The notes beneath the pieces are model-generated. The model was not told where the DNA came from. It ran no database searches and saw only the letters and a list, made by a program, of their open reading frames with translations. The position numbers and the translations under genes were made by a program. Shown here one piece after another: positions 1-9,484 of a stretch of 64,000 nt of DNA (positions within the stretch are counted from its first letter, which is position 1; the number at the start of each line of letters is the position of its first letter). Source of the stretch: Ruminococcus sp. Lineage in GTDB: Bacteria > Bacillota > Clostridia > Oscillospirales > Ruminococcaceae. Location: NCBI RefSeq assembly GCF_024691275.1, contig NZ_JAILNU010000009.1, positions 1-64,000 on the forward strand, written 5' to 3'.

Positions 1-194
1 TTCGTTCTTAATATGAACTGCAGCTCATCTTACCGCATCGACTCGACCATGAATAATGATTAGTGGCTCATTATTTTTTTATCAAAACCGGCTCACTTTT
101 TTATTAGCGCTGTGGCTCAGTTTTTTATTGACAAAGGCACTCATATACTCTTTTATTGCACTATTTTTCGTTTACACAGAATTTGGGATTGACT
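1..194. mobile_element. Probable terminus of an insertion sequence (IS21-like ends?)
   Basis: No credible gene is seen. Three imperfect tandem units start with GGCTCA at 65, 90 and 114 and are followed by a degenerate GCACTCA at 137. The spacing is 24-25 bp and a T-rich tract follows each motif. Arrays of short terminal repeats like this are known at IS21-family ends. A TTTACACAGAATTTGGGATT segment follows at about 171-190 and could be an outer end. The transposase genes would lie left of the window, so the family is a guess. Confidence 0.3.
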
Positions 195-272
195 CCTTTC
201 CTCAGAAAGTTTCCCCTCGATTATTTCGTGTAAAGTTTCTGTATGAGTCCCACGCTCATACGCGGTGCTTTT
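195..272 (+). repeat. Interspersed element, copy 1
   Basis: This stretch matches 29829-29906 at most positions: both share CCTTTCCTCAGAAAG, then a C-rich block, then TTTCGTGTAAAGTTTCT and TATGAGT, and both end in a T-rich run. It sits directly behind the 3' end of the minus-strand giant surface-protein gene, as copy 2 sits behind a dockerin gene. It may be a small repeat family, a 3' UTR element or a plus-strand RNA ending in a weak terminator (CACGC/GCGGTG hairpin then T-run). Confidence 0.45.
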
Positions 273-278
273 TAAATA

Positions 279-3200
279 TCATCTGTTTGCGAGCTTTTTC
301 CTGATAAAGAGTACAACAGCCAGTATCAGTCCTGCAGCAGCTACACCGCAAAGTATCCTGAACCACAGGCAATAAAGCAAGCCTACCTGAATGAATGATA
401 CTTCCTTTATTGTGAAAGCATTTCCCGCTTCGTCAACAAGAACGAAGCTGAGGTCGTGCCAACCCTTATCAAGTGTATAAGTAAGAGTATCGCCGAAATC
501 AGAATATTCAAACTTATCCTGCGGAACAGCCTGACCGTTGTCGTATACCATGCACTTTGACTTATCAAGCGATTCGCTGATGCCTGTAAGCTTAAATGTC
601 TTGGTATTCTTCACGAAGAAATTATTCTTTTTAAGGTCAGAAGGGATATGGCAGGTCGGAGCGACTGCATCTATCCTTATCCAGCCCAGTGTAATGTGTG
701 ATGATTCGTCATTGTAAGTATTCTCAGCCCAGAGATACAGGTCTTTATTAGTACCCTCAGGGTAGTTGTCAATGAAGTACTCCTTTGGAAGCCTGTAATT
801 ATACACGCCCACTGCATACATATCAGACGAATTCTCGGCTGTGATGCCTGTGTCCTTAGCCACTCCGTTTTCATCACGAAGAATTATTCGTGTATTTGAA
901 CCTGTCTGAGCAAAAACAGTGATATCAAGATCACTGAATGAATCAGGTCTCTTGCTTATAGGTGTGTACTCGTCCTTCTGCAACGAATACCAGCCCTCGC
1001 CGTTAGCCTTATTGCTATTTGAAATATAAGCAAGCACATCTGTATTATTCATCATTACAAAGGTATTCTTGCAAAGTCTGCTCTTATTTCCTGCCTTGTC
1101 AACAGCAGTTATATTAACAGAATAAACGCCGTCCTTCTTGAATTCCGGAAGTGAGAAAACTTTTTCTTCTGTTATCTTGCCCTGCTCGAAGGTATTTGCG
1201 TCAACAACGACCTGTTTTGTCTGCTTATCGACCTTTGTAAGCTCAAGCTCCTTGCCGTTCTTGTATACAGGAGTATACACCGTAATGTCATAAACAAGGT
1301 GGTCGAAATTTACATCCGAGAAGCCTACAGACGGAACAAATCCTTCTTCAGCTTTGTTCTTTTCGTTGTATATCTCAAGCTTTTCATAGGATTTGGGATC
1401 GTCCTGAACGTACTCACCGTTTCTCTCAGAGATAACAGGTTTAGTGAAGTCTATCTCAAATACCTGAGTTGACTGTGAAGCTGTTGCATTTGAAGCAAGG
1501 TCAACAGGTGTTACCTTTATAAGGTATACACCGTCATCACCTTCCTTGAAAGGAATTTCAAGGATATGCTCATCGCCGTTGTCCTTCCAGCCATAAGCAG
1601 AAGTACTTATCATTGAAGATGTATTATGCTCTGATCCGGGATCCTTTTTCAATATAACGACATTAGCTCCCTCAGATGAGAAATTATGCTCTGTAACGGT
1701 TATCCTTGCGGTCTTGTTAAGACTGTCCGAACCATAATAGTTTCCGTTTCTTCCTGACTTGAACTCGTCGAAATTGGTTTTGAGTACAGGCGGTGTTCTG
1801 TCAATGACAAAATCAGACTGACTGAATGATTCAGCCATATTTCCTGCCATATCAGAGAACGATACATCAAAGCTGTAATTACCGTCATTGCTTATAGTAA
1901 AGCTTGTTGTATGAACAGCTTCGTCACCTTCTCCGCTTACGTTCCAGCTGCTCACAGGCTGCTCGGAACGGCTCCAGCTTCGGGTTGATTCATCATACCT
2001 GCTGAGAGTAAGCTCCACATCGGAAGCATTGAAGTTTCTCTCCTGTATCGAGATGCTCACTACCTGCTCAGTATTGAAGTATCTTCCGTTTGAAGCCGAA
2101 TTATTGCTGAGAGATGCTGAAATAACAGGCACCGTTTTATCAATGCTGTACTGCTTTGTGATATAGCTATCATTTCCTGCGTTATCAATAAGCTTTACAA
2201 AAACTTCGTTATTGTTTGTATCGCTTTCAACCGTTATCCTGAAGCTGAATTCCGTTACGATGTTCTTATCTGTCAGGATAGCAGCTTTATCAGGAGAATC
2301 CGACTCTGTGACAACTGCTGCAAGTTCAGAATCACTTACAATATTGCCAAAATCATCAACTGTGATAACTCCTGATTTATTATCATTTCTGATTGACCAC
2401 TCAATTCTGTTGATACCTGAGAATGTATCCTTTACATTGACTGTAAGAGGGATATTCTCCTTATACAGAGGAATATCGTCATAATCCCTTTTATCTGTCG
2501 GAATATCCTCTGTTATGGTAATGTCCGAAACTGTCTCGTGCAGTTCCCTGCCTTCAACAATAGTACCGTCAATAAATCTGTAACCCGAGGTATGTCTGAA
2601 CTCAACAGGCATTTCCGCATCAGGCTTTTCCTTATCAGGAACGTATGCAGCAACTTTATCTGCCGCAAGGACCCATATCTTGCCCTTGAAGCCTTTCTTT
2701 ACAGTAAACTCTGCATATGCAGTTTCATTCTCTTCATCAGCCTTATGATAGTCCTCTTCATCGCTGAACACGGTCGTAACTGATTTATTTCCCTCTGCGT
2801 CAAGCATATAAAGGTTTACATAATTGATACCTGAAGATACTCTTTTTATATTATTATCGTTTTCATCTTTTTCGTCATCAACATATACCTTTACGATCGT
2901 ATCCTCATTAAAGAACAATCCGTACCTGTCATTTTCAGGTGCAACTTCTTCACCGTTCATATCATTAAGTTCGATCTTAACGACCTTCGGGTCTGCCTTA
3001 TCAATATGAATGGTCTTTATTCTGTCTGCTTCAGTATTTTTGTCATCAGATGCGTAGTTTCCTGCGTTATCAAGTGCTTCGACAGTCAAACGGTAATGAC
3101 CTTCTTCTTCGATAATATGATCGTATTTTTCAGAAAAATACTTCTTGTCATCTTTGATAAACTCAGGAAGCTGCTGTTTCGTATCATAGTTTCCGTCAAC

Positions 3201-6200
3201 ATTAAGAGTTTCTTCCTTATAATCAACTCTTCTTAGTCCTGATTTCGTATCCGAAGCAGATGCTGTAACATTTACGGATTCAGCATACCATATTTCCTTA
3301 TCTATGATATACTGTCCCTCTTCAGGCAGTACGATCTTTGCAGCAGGCTTTTCGTTCTCAAGTTCGAGGAGTGTAGATTTATCGAGATTCTGACTAAGAT
3401 TATCGTTTTCGTCAGTTGTGAAGTAATAAACTCTTTCATTTCCGACTATGTCTTTAATTGTAATTGTAGGTTCGCCTACATTATTAACAGGCAGATTACT
3501 GAAAACATATACATTGTCAGTTGATTTGTCTTTACGTTTACCTATTATTACTTTTCCGCCCCATAATAACTTTAGTGATGATTCATCAAGTCCGATACCT
3601 TCATCTTCTATCTCTACCTCGATATTAACAGTTTTATTTCCGAAAATACCAAACGACAAGAAATTCAATACTGCTTTTTCATAGTTATACTTGAAATTTC
3701 CTTTGATAGCAGGAGCAACACTGTCGAAGTAAAGTGTCCTTTCTTCTTCCTTAAAGTTGCCCGCAATATCTTCGGTCCTTATTATTAATTTATATTTTCC
3801 GTCTTCAAATTTACTATTGTTGAAACTACCCTCAACTTTATAAGTTTTTTGTGGGACTGTTATTGTTTTAGCCGTTGATACATTTTCTCCAGCATCATTT
3901 TTGCTGGTTACGGTGATAGTCGTTTGAGTTTTAGGAACAGTTCCACTCACTATTTTTGTTACCTTAGCTGTTTTTTCTTCAACAAGGGTTATTGAATAAT
4001 TCCTGAGTCCATAATTATCACTGATATTCGCACTAACATTTATCTTGGAATTTCCAATATGATATAGTATACCATTTATTGACACCGTATCAGAAATTGA
4101 AACATCTTCTATTTCAGGTTTTTCACACTCATAATAGAATTCAACCTCATCACTTTTTTTAGCTAATCCATCTTCAATTACAGATGGATTGTGATAATCC
4201 CATGCTTCTATTTTAATAGTATTGACTTTTCCCTTTTTAAGGTCTTGGCATTTTGAAAGAGGTATATAGCAGTCATAGATATCATCATCACTGCTTATTT
4301 CACTTTCTCCATGCTTTACAAACGCTAACTTCTCCTGTTTTTCTATAGAAGGTTTAAAATAGAAAAAATTGGTGATATCATTATTGTATATTTTACCATT
4401 AATATTTAATTTAACTCTATATGGATTCTTTTCTTTAAAAGTAACTCTGATATAATCACCTGAGCAAGCATATATACGGCTTACATTTTCTCCGGTTTTT
4501 ACATCTCCGAACTTATCTGCCTTTTTTTCTGATACATCACTTATTATATTTTTGTCGATATCTATTTTACCAGATACGACCTTAGAAGGTACAGTTATTA
4601 CAGGGCTTACTTTATCATCATAAGAATATCTTTTACCTATAGCATTGCCTGCTTTATCAGTTACTTCAAAGTGAAGAGGATAAAATATCGGATTACCTTT
4701 ATTATCATTACCTTTTTCTTTTAAAAATTCCTCTAAATCACCGTCTATTGGCAAAACAAAATTCAGCTTACCATCTTTTTCATTTATAATCAATTTACCG
4801 CTGAAATCAATCGTATTAGTAACTCTACCGTTATTGTCTGTTATTTCACCAAGACAGCTTAATGAGTTGAAACCTGATAAATACTCTTCAATAGAATCTA
4901 CATTTCTGAATTCCCATATATTGCTCTCATAATTGTAATACTTTTCTACATCAAATGCACTCGGTCGAGTTTGATCGAATTTATACTTTAATGTACGTTC
5001 AGCTATAAAATCGTCTTTATACTTCAACCAGAAGTGAACATATCTTTCGCCTTCGGGGATTTGTTTATTCAAGTCATCTTTTCCCCATTTGTAATCCCAT
5101 TTTATCTTCTCTTTGCTTTTCCACTCTTTTTCATCGTTCTTATCCGACGTATTGTAGTAAAGCTCGATATCATCGGTATTGAAGTTAACAGGCTTCCATT
5201 CTATATTTTTTTTCCAGTTGCCCTCATCAAGTCCGTCAACTCTGATAAGAAGGCTGTCTTTACTCGGATCATATTGGTTATAAGCCAGCATACTGTCAGA
5301 TACTAAATTTCCGGCTTCGTCAACAACATATACTATCAAGTGATGACCATATGCTTCATAAGCATTTATCTTGAAGTTTTTCTTACCGTTGTTATTAGTA
5401 ATTGATGTCTCTTTGCGTTCACTGATCTTCTTCAATTCTTCTATATCAGAACATTTCGGCTTATCGAGTGTGTAGTAAACCTTTAAGTTATTTGAATAAT
5501 TGTCTTTCAAATCATTTTCACTGATTATATTTATATCATTTTCTTTGATATCGACCTTCAATTTAAATCTATCAGGAGAAGTTCTATCATACTTATACTG
5601 ACGCTCGTCGGAAGATATTTCTTTTTCAACTCTCACTATATTTCCTGCTTTGTCAATTATTTCACATTCAACAACTGCCCATAACTTTATGTAATGCTCG
5701 CCCTCTACAATATCTTTACCTTGAAACAACATCTCAAATGGATATGTTCTTCCGAAATTATAATCAAATTTTTCGCTTCCTTCTACAGCATCGGCAATAC
5801 TGCCCCAATCTATATCTTTATTATTATCTTTATCTTTTATTTTATAAAAGAATCTGACATTATACCGATACTCAAAATCATCATAAGTATCAGCATTTAA
5901 TTCGACATTCCAATTCCTGGTAGTATTGCACCAATTATTATCAATTAGAGCCTCAAGCCTCACACTCTCAATGAATCGTTTTCTTGCATCATCGAATCTT
6001 TCTTCTGCTCTTTTACGATTCTCTTCTTCTCTTCTGCGCTCATCTTCCTCTCGAATTTTCAATTCTTTGTCTGTTTGAGTTATCACTTCATCGCCGCCGA
6101 CTTTTACGTTATCTTCAGCTATAGCAGTAAAGCCTGCTGAATTTGAACTGCACATCAATGCCAAAGATGCAAGCCCTGCAAGAACTCTTTTCATTACAAT

Positions 6201-6203
6201 CAT
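279..6203 (-). CDS. Giant Ig-like repeat surface protein, C-terminally membrane anchored
   Basis: A 1974-aa protein. The first 30 residues are a Sec-type signal peptide (MKRVLAGLASLALM, Ala-rich cleavage region). A charged, probably coiled-coil segment (about 40-80) follows. The body is built of many beta-sandwich units marked by at least ten D-x-AGN motifs (VDEAGN, TDKAGN, EDIAGN, LDNAGN, SDMAGN, VDKAGN), typical of bacterial Ig-like domains. A hydrophobic helix (about 1943-1965) and a basic tail anchor it in the membrane. The start is set by AAGGAGG 7 nt upstream and by an ATGA overlap with the preceding gene. It is the last gene of the T7SS locus. Family knowledge gives only an extracellular rod-like protein; a role in adhesion or in carrying the secretion path across the wall is inference. 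Confidence 0.8.
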   Translation of the reverse strand: MIVMKRVLAGLASLALMCSSNSAGFTAIAEDNVKVGGDEVITQTDKELKIREEDERRREEENRKRAEERFDDARKRFIESVRLEALIDNNWCNTTRNWNVELNADTYDDFEYRYNVRFFYKIKDKDNNKDIDWGSIADAVEGSEKFDYNFGRTYPFEMLFQGKDIVEGEHYIKLWAVVECEIIDKAGNIVRVEKEISSDERQYKYDRTSPDRFKLKVDIKENDINIISENDLKDNYSNNLKVYYTLDKPKCSDIEELKKISERKETSITNNNGKKNFKINAYEAYGHHLIVYVVDEAGNLVSDSMLAYNQYDPSKDSLLIRVDGLDEGNWKKNIEWKPVNFNTDDIELYYNTSDKNDEKEWKSKEKIKWDYKWGKDDLNKQIPEGERYVHFWLKYKDDFIAERTLKYKFDQTRPSAFDVEKYYNYESNIWEFRNVDSIEEYLSGFNSLSCLGEITDNNGRVTNTIDFSGKLIINEKDGKLNFVLPIDGDLEEFLKEKGNDNKGNPIFYPLHFEVTDKAGNAIGKRYSYDDKVSPVITVPSKVVSGKIDIDKNIISDVSEKKADKFGDVKTGENVSRIYACSGDYIRVTFKEKNPYRVKLNINGKIYNNDITNFFYFKPSIEKQEKLAFVKHGESEISSDDDIYDCYIPLSKCQDLKKGKVNTIKIEAWDYHNPSVIEDGLAKKSDEVEFYYECEKPEIEDVSISDTVSINGILYHIGNSKINVSANISDNYGLRNYSITLVEEKTAKVTKIVSGTVPKTQTTITVTSKNDAGENVSTAKTITVPQKTYKVEGSFNNSKFEDGKYKLIIRTEDIAGNFKEEERTLYFDSVAPAIKGNFKYNYEKAVLNFLSFGIFGNKTVNIEVEIEDEGIGLDESSLKLLWGGKVIIGKRKDKSTDNVYVFSNLPVNNVGEPTITIKDIVGNERVYYFTTDENDNLSQNLDKSTLLELENEKPAAKIVLPEEGQYIIDKEIWYAESVNVTASASDTKSGLRRVDYKEETLNVDGNYDTKQQLPEFIKDDKKYFSEKYDHIIEEEGHYRLTVEALDNAGNYASDDKNTEADRIKTIHIDKADPKVVKIELNDMNGEEVAPENDRYGLFFNEDTIVKVYVDDEKDENDNNIKRVSSGINYVNLYMLDAEGNKSVTTVFSDEEDYHKADEENETAYAEFTVKKGFKGKIWVLAADKVAAYVPDKEKPDAEMPVEFRHTSGYRFIDGTIVEGRELHETVSDITITEDIPTDKRDYDDIPLYKENIPLTVNVKDTFSGINRIEWSIRNDNKSGVITVDDFGNIVSDSELAAVVTESDSPDKAAILTDKNIVTEFSFRITVESDTNNNEVFVKLIDNAGNDSYITKQYSIDKTVPVISASLSNNSASNGRYFNTEQVVSISIQERNFNASDVELTLSRYDESTRSWSRSEQPVSSWNVSGEGDEAVHTTSFTISNDGNYSFDVSFSDMAGNMAESFSQSDFVIDRTPPVLKTNFDEFKSGRNGNYYGSDSLNKTARITVTEHNFSSEGANVVILKKDPGSEHNTSSMISTSAYGWKDNGDEHILEIPFKEGDDGVYLIKVTPVDLASNATASQSTQVFEIDFTKPVISERNGEYVQDDPKSYEKLEIYNEKNKAEEGFVPSVGFSDVNFDHLVYDITVYTPVYKNGKELELTKVDKQTKQVVVDANTFEQGKITEEKVFSLPEFKKDGVYSVNITAVDKAGNKSRLCKNTFVMMNNTDVLAYISNSNKANGEGWYSLQKDEYTPISKRPDSFSDLDITVFAQTGSNTRIILRDENGVAKDTGITAENSSDMYAVGVYNYRLPKEYFIDNYPEGTNKDLYLWAENTYNDESSHITLGWIRIDAVAPTCHIPSDLKKNNFFVKNTKTFKLTGISESLDKSKCMVYDNGQAVPQDKFEYSDFGDTLTYTLDKGWHDLSFVLVDEAGNAFTIKEVSFIQVGLLYCLWFRILCGVAAAGLILAVVLFIRKKLANR

Positions 6204-6649
6204 TTATTAACCTCCTTACAAACAGCAAACGAATAATTATTGCCATTAAATACAGAATGCATATACATTGAAAACACTCCTGCCGACAGAAATATCATGC
6301 ATATCCATGACGTGCCTGCTCCCATAAAATTAATGATTATGAGAACAACCGATGCAGCTATCATGACTGAATCAAAGAACCTTGCTTTCCTGTTCTTGAA
6401 AAAGCACAAAAAGCCGGGAAGATCGTACTTTTTATACTTAGCCTTCCTTCGTATCTTTCCGAGAACATAACTCATGACAATTCCTGCAATGAGTCCGCCC
6501 CAGAACAGGATACCAACAATATAAGCAAGAATTTTCTGCAATACTGTTCCGTTGAAATCAGATACAGGTATCAGCAGGAATGATGCGGCAGAAACTGCAA
6601 AAGCAACTAAGCTTCTCAGCATAATGCTTCTGTATTCAGCTTTTTTCAA
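6200..6649 (-). CDS. Small multi-pass membrane protein of the T7SS locus
   Basis: A 149-aa protein read from a TTG start at 6649, chosen because AAGGAG (overlapping the stop of the upstream gene) lies 7 nt before it. The longer reading to 6778 runs through the end of the 120-aa gene and its extra residues look unlike protein. Four hydrophobic helices are visible: near the start, at about 40-65, and a pair at about 95-135. A basic loop between the second and third is rich in Lys and Arg. It overlaps the giant surface-protein gene by ATGA, which suggests translational coupling. No family was recognised. The context makes it a candidate membrane subunit of the secretion system. Confidence 0.65.
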   Translation of the reverse strand: MKKAEYRSIMLRSLVAFAVSAASFLLIPVSDFNGTVLQKILAYIVGILFWGGLIAGIVMSYVLGKIRRKAKYKKYDLPGFLCFFKNRKARFFDSVMIAASVVLIIINFMGAGTSWICMIFLSAGVFSMYMHSVFNGNNYSFAVCKEVNK

Positions 6650-6653
6650 AAGA

Positions 6654-7016
6654 TCACTCCTTATCCTCGCCGTTCTGAGAAAGTATATCATGCAGCGCCG
6701 AATATGACGTACCGTTAACATACTCCTTCCTGAACAAATTATTTCCTTTACGTCTGTATGGGAAATATGCCATTGCACCGTATATGAAAACCAGCACTGC
6801 GCTCACGGCAGCAACAGCTATAAACGTCCACCATGTTTTATAATTGATATCGAGCCGGCTGTACAACCCTGATATAGCAGCAATGCCGAGAAACAGGAGC
6901 GACAGACAGACTGTGCCGACAAAACCGATAAAAATACCGTAGACAATATACCCGATTATCGGGTGTTTTTCAAAACGTCTGCCAATACGTGATTTAAGCT
7001 TTCTTACTGCGTCCAT
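6654..7016 (-). CDS. Small two-span membrane protein of the T7SS locus
   Basis: A 120-aa protein with two hydrophobic segments (about 20-50 and 65-87). The short loop between them contains a Tyr/Trp-rich patch (NYKTWW), and the cytoplasmic ends are basic (RIGRRFEKH at the start, PYRRKGNN after helix two). A short acidic tail ends in GEDKE. It lies 11 nt after the kinase gene and 4 nt before the next membrane-protein gene, so it is part of the same transcript. No family was recognised. It could fill the place of the small membrane subunits (EssA-like) of known T7SS, but there is no sequence evidence for that. Confidence 0.7.
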   Translation of the reverse strand: MDAVRKLKSRIGRRFEKHPIIGYIVYGIFIGFVGTVCLSLLFLGIAAISGLYSRLDINYKTWWTFIAVAAVSAVLVFIYGAMAYFPYRRKGNNLFRKEYVNGTSYSALHDILSQNGEDKE

Positions 7017-7027
7017 TGTTCACCTCG

Positions 7028-8953
7028 TTACAACTCTTCGACCTTATTAAGGAATTCAGCGACCTCAGAACGGGTCAGTCCGCTTTTTTCAGCGATCTCG
7101 TTGAGAACCCTGTCCCCCTTATTGTTAAGGGATATAGCCAGATGTTTGACTGAATTCCGATATGTGATACTGTTTTCGAGCTCCAGCAGCAACTGATAAG
7201 CTTCGTAATAATCATAATTAGTGTTATTTTCAGCACTATATATAGCTACTGCAAGCTTATACGCAGAGCTTCCGTCCTTCAGACCGAGACTGTTCACGGA
7301 CGAGGAGATAGAAGATATCTCCGCAGGATTAGCATATTCGATAAGCTTATCTATAAAGACCATTTTATCGCTGTCATCGCCTATCTCCTTTATCATCGAG
7401 ATAATAAGAGTAGTTTCCAGCGCACTTATATCATTATCCCTGCAAAGGTAGTCGAAACACTCCTGACATACCTCTTTCTTCTGACTGTCGTCACTCAGCT
7501 GCATTCTCTCCATAACTATTTTGGAGAGCTTATCGAACTGTGTTGCCTGATAGGCGGAATTACTTGCTGTATGGCTGTCGATATCTTCAATTATCTCCTC
7601 CCAGTCACCTGTAGCGATACGGTAACCTACAGCCTTATACACAAACGAGAACAGCAGCAGCGAGAATATGCAGCCGATACAGGTACCAAGAATAATGGCA
7701 GCATTCCTTATCTGCTTGTTTTCACCTTTTTTTACAGTCGGAATAGAGTCTCTTGCGTCCTCGATATCACTTTTAAGGTCTTCGTAACTATGGTAGAAAC
7801 GGTCACTTTCAAGATAATCCTCAGTTCTCTGCTTAGTGCATTTCCTGATGATATCCTGCAAGGACCTGTGGTATCTTCCGCCAAGAGGTCCTGTACATTC
7901 AAGTGAGAGGTCTCTGTTGAAGTATGCTTTGTCATTGAGGAGATTCTCCTCATAGAATTTACGCGGATCGTCAGCAAATGTCTTGTTTTTGGTGACGAGC
8001 TCGACGATATTCATACATTCCCAGAAGGTCGCACCAAAAGAGAAAATATCACTTTCAATGGACATTCTTCCGATCTCATAGCCTACCTGAGAAAACGGGA
8101 AATCCGACTCGGCAGGCAGCGCATAGCACTCAGGTGCAGAAAAGCCGATGGTGCCGTGAGAATACAGTGAATTGATGTTTTCAGGCTGCTTATAGTCGAC
8201 TTTTCGCATATTATGGTAAACAAAAGTCCCCTCATCAGGCAAAAAAACAGAGCGTCCGAAATCAATCAGGACGAGCTCCTCGCTCTGACGTGTGACCATG
8301 ATATTTTCGGGTTTTATATCAAGATGCAGGACTTTTTTCTTTGAAGTTGTACTTATAAACATAAGAATACCGCACAGGCTCTGCATAAAATGGAGCAGCT
8401 TATCCTGATAGCGGAAGAATATCTTCTCATTCTTATACTTTTTGATGACTTCTTCTTTTTCGAGGTCGGTAAAGTCGTGAAAGCTCACCCAGTTATTGTT
8501 TTTCTGCTTTTCCAGACCCCAGAACTTTCTGCGGCAGTACTGTTCCAGTGACCAGCCGTCGATGTACTCCTCCACAACACAGAAGCAAGCCCTTATACTC
8601 TGCGACTTATTAGGATTCCTGCTGCGTATGAAAACGCCTGTACCAGGTATCTCGAGTTCAAAATCCTCGCCGATATCCTCTATAACGTCGTATATCCTGG
8701 CAACACTTCTGCATTCCTGAAGCTCCTCAAATATTTTAAGCTCCTGCTCCTTGAATCTTTCAAGCCTTTCCTCTGTTTTGGGCTTGAATTTAAGCACGCA
8801 CGAAAACGACAAGTCTGTCTTGCCGTTTTTGTCCACTGAGATCTTTCTCCCCATGAAAACAAAGCTCTCAGTACCCATTGCTATGAAGCCGTGCGGAAAA
8901 TCCTTTGTGTCTATCTCATAATGAAACTTTGTACCTTTGATCTGAGTACTCAT
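7028..8953 (-). CDS. Transmembrane Ser/Thr protein kinase of the T7SS locus (EssB-like layout)
   Basis: A 641-aa protein. Residues 1-400 form a Hanks-type kinase: the Lys of SCVLK (55), an alpha-C Glu near 70, the catalytic loop HLDIKPEN (210-217, Asp212), DFG (231-233) and APE (273-275) are all present, so it should be active. A single membrane helix spans about 418-440, followed by a 200-aa external helical domain. PknB-type receptor kinases usually carry PASTA repeats, which are absent. The order kinase fold, one span, helical external domain is that of EssB/YukC, the pseudokinase subunit of T7SS. No other EssB candidate exists in the locus, so it may serve as that subunit with real kinase activity (inference). 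The gene is preceded by a 52-aa ORF and followed by two membrane-protein genes. Confidence 0.85.
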   Translation of the reverse strand: MSTQIKGTKFHYEIDTKDFPHGFIAMGTESFVFMGRKISVDKNGKTDLSFSCVLKFKPKTEERLERFKEQELKIFEELQECRSVARIYDVIEDIGEDFELEIPGTGVFIRSRNPNKSQSIRACFCVVEEYIDGWSLEQYCRRKFWGLEKQKNNNWVSFHDFTDLEKEEVIKKYKNEKIFFRYQDKLLHFMQSLCGILMFISTTSKKKVLHLDIKPENIMVTRQSEELVLIDFGRSVFLPDEGTFVYHNMRKVDYKQPENINSLYSHGTIGFSAPECYALPAESDFPFSQVGYEIGRMSIESDIFSFGATFWECMNIVELVTKNKTFADDPRKFYEENLLNDKAYFNRDLSLECTGPLGGRYHRSLQDIIRKCTKQRTEDYLESDRFYHSYEDLKSDIEDARDSIPTVKKGENKQIRNAAIILGTCIGCIFSLLLFSFVYKAVGYRIATGDWEEIIEDIDSHTASNSAYQATQFDKLSKIVMERMQLSDDSQKKEVCQECFDYLCRDNDISALETTLIISMIKEIGDDSDKMVFIDKLIEYANPAEISSISSSVNSLGLKDGSSAYKLAVAIYSAENNTNYDYYEAYQLLLELENSITYRNSVKHLAISLNNKGDRVLNEIAEKSGLTRSEVAEFLNKVEEL

Positions 8954-8978
8954 TGAATCCTCTCAACCCTTATTTCGT

Positions 8979-9137
8979 CTATTTTAATTCAGGAAGGTCG
9001 AGCACGGCGAATATCGTCCGTGCGTCACCTTCGATAAGAGCATTCAGCTCGACCTTGCTTCTTCCGTTTGATGAATCATTGTCATCAATAGCTATATTTG
9101 CAAGGCTCATTGAGTTATCCGAATCTTTGCCGCTCAT
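8979..9137 (-). CDS. 52-aa small protein between WXG100 and kinase genes
   Basis: A short ORF beginning MSGKDSDNSMSLANIAIDDN and ending VLDLPELK. The support is positional: its ATG overlaps the WXG100 stop as ATGA, a strong GGAGGAGGG ribosome site lies 9 nt upstream inside the WXG100 gene, and it fills the gap up to the kinase gene, whose start lies 25 nt beyond its stop. The first half is Ser/Asp/Asn-rich and probably disordered; the second half (KVELNALIEGDARTIFAVLD) looks like one helix and strand. No family was recognised. A Ser-rich peptide next to a Ser/Thr kinase could be a substrate or regulator, which is speculation. Confidence 0.6.
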   Translation of the reverse strand: MSGKDSDNSMSLANIAIDDNDSSNGRSKVELNALIEGDARTIFAVLDLPELK

Positions 9138-9469
9138 GAATCAGAGCCCTCCTCCGAAGTCGGATTCTCATTGAACTTTCCCAGATCCTCGTCGATCTGA
9201 TTATAGGTATCCTTGATACTCTTCACGCTGTTGTTGATAGCCTCAAGAACTTCGGATACGCTGCCTATCTTTTCGAGGATATGATCGACCTCGGTCTTGT
9301 ACTGATCCGCACCTGCACCCTTCCATTTTGTGAGAAGCGTATCATTTATATCCTTGAATTTAGTTTTGATCCTGTTGAATTCCTTGATCGCATCATTACT
9401 GTCAGATTCAAACTTTTCAAGCTTGCCTACATCTGCACAGCGAATATTGACTACATTGCTTTCAGCCAT
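9134..9469 (-). CDS. WXG100-family T7SS protein (EsxA-like)
   Basis: A 111-aa helical-hairpin protein with the canonical turn motif in LTKWKGAGADQY (WKG near residue 56), flanked by two long amphipathic helices. The acidic tail is Ser/Glu-rich. WXG100 proteins are secreted as helical dimers through the ESX/T7SS pore and often act as partners of larger substrates. The gene lies 15 nt downstream of the EssC-type ATPase gene and overlaps the next small ORF. It is the only one of the four small Esx-like proteins here with the Trp of the motif, so it is the best candidate for the structural, EsxA-like member of the system. Confidence 0.85.
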   Translation of the reverse strand: MAESNVVNIRCADVGKLEKFESDSNDAIKEFNRIKTKFKDINDTLLTKWKGAGADQYKTEVDHILEKIGSVSEVLEAINNSVKSIKDTYNQIDEDLGKFNENPTSEEGSDS

Positions 9470-9484
9470 GATAAATTCCTCCGA

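Noticed and set aside
56..304. 82-aa plus-strand open frame at the left edge
   Set aside because: It crosses T-rich repeats and the interspersed element, lacks a ribosome site and is low-complexity hydrophobic.
6650..6778. Longer N-terminus of the 149-aa membrane protein
   Set aside because: These bases code for the end of the 120-aa gene, and a TTG with a good AAGGAG site gives a better start at 6649.
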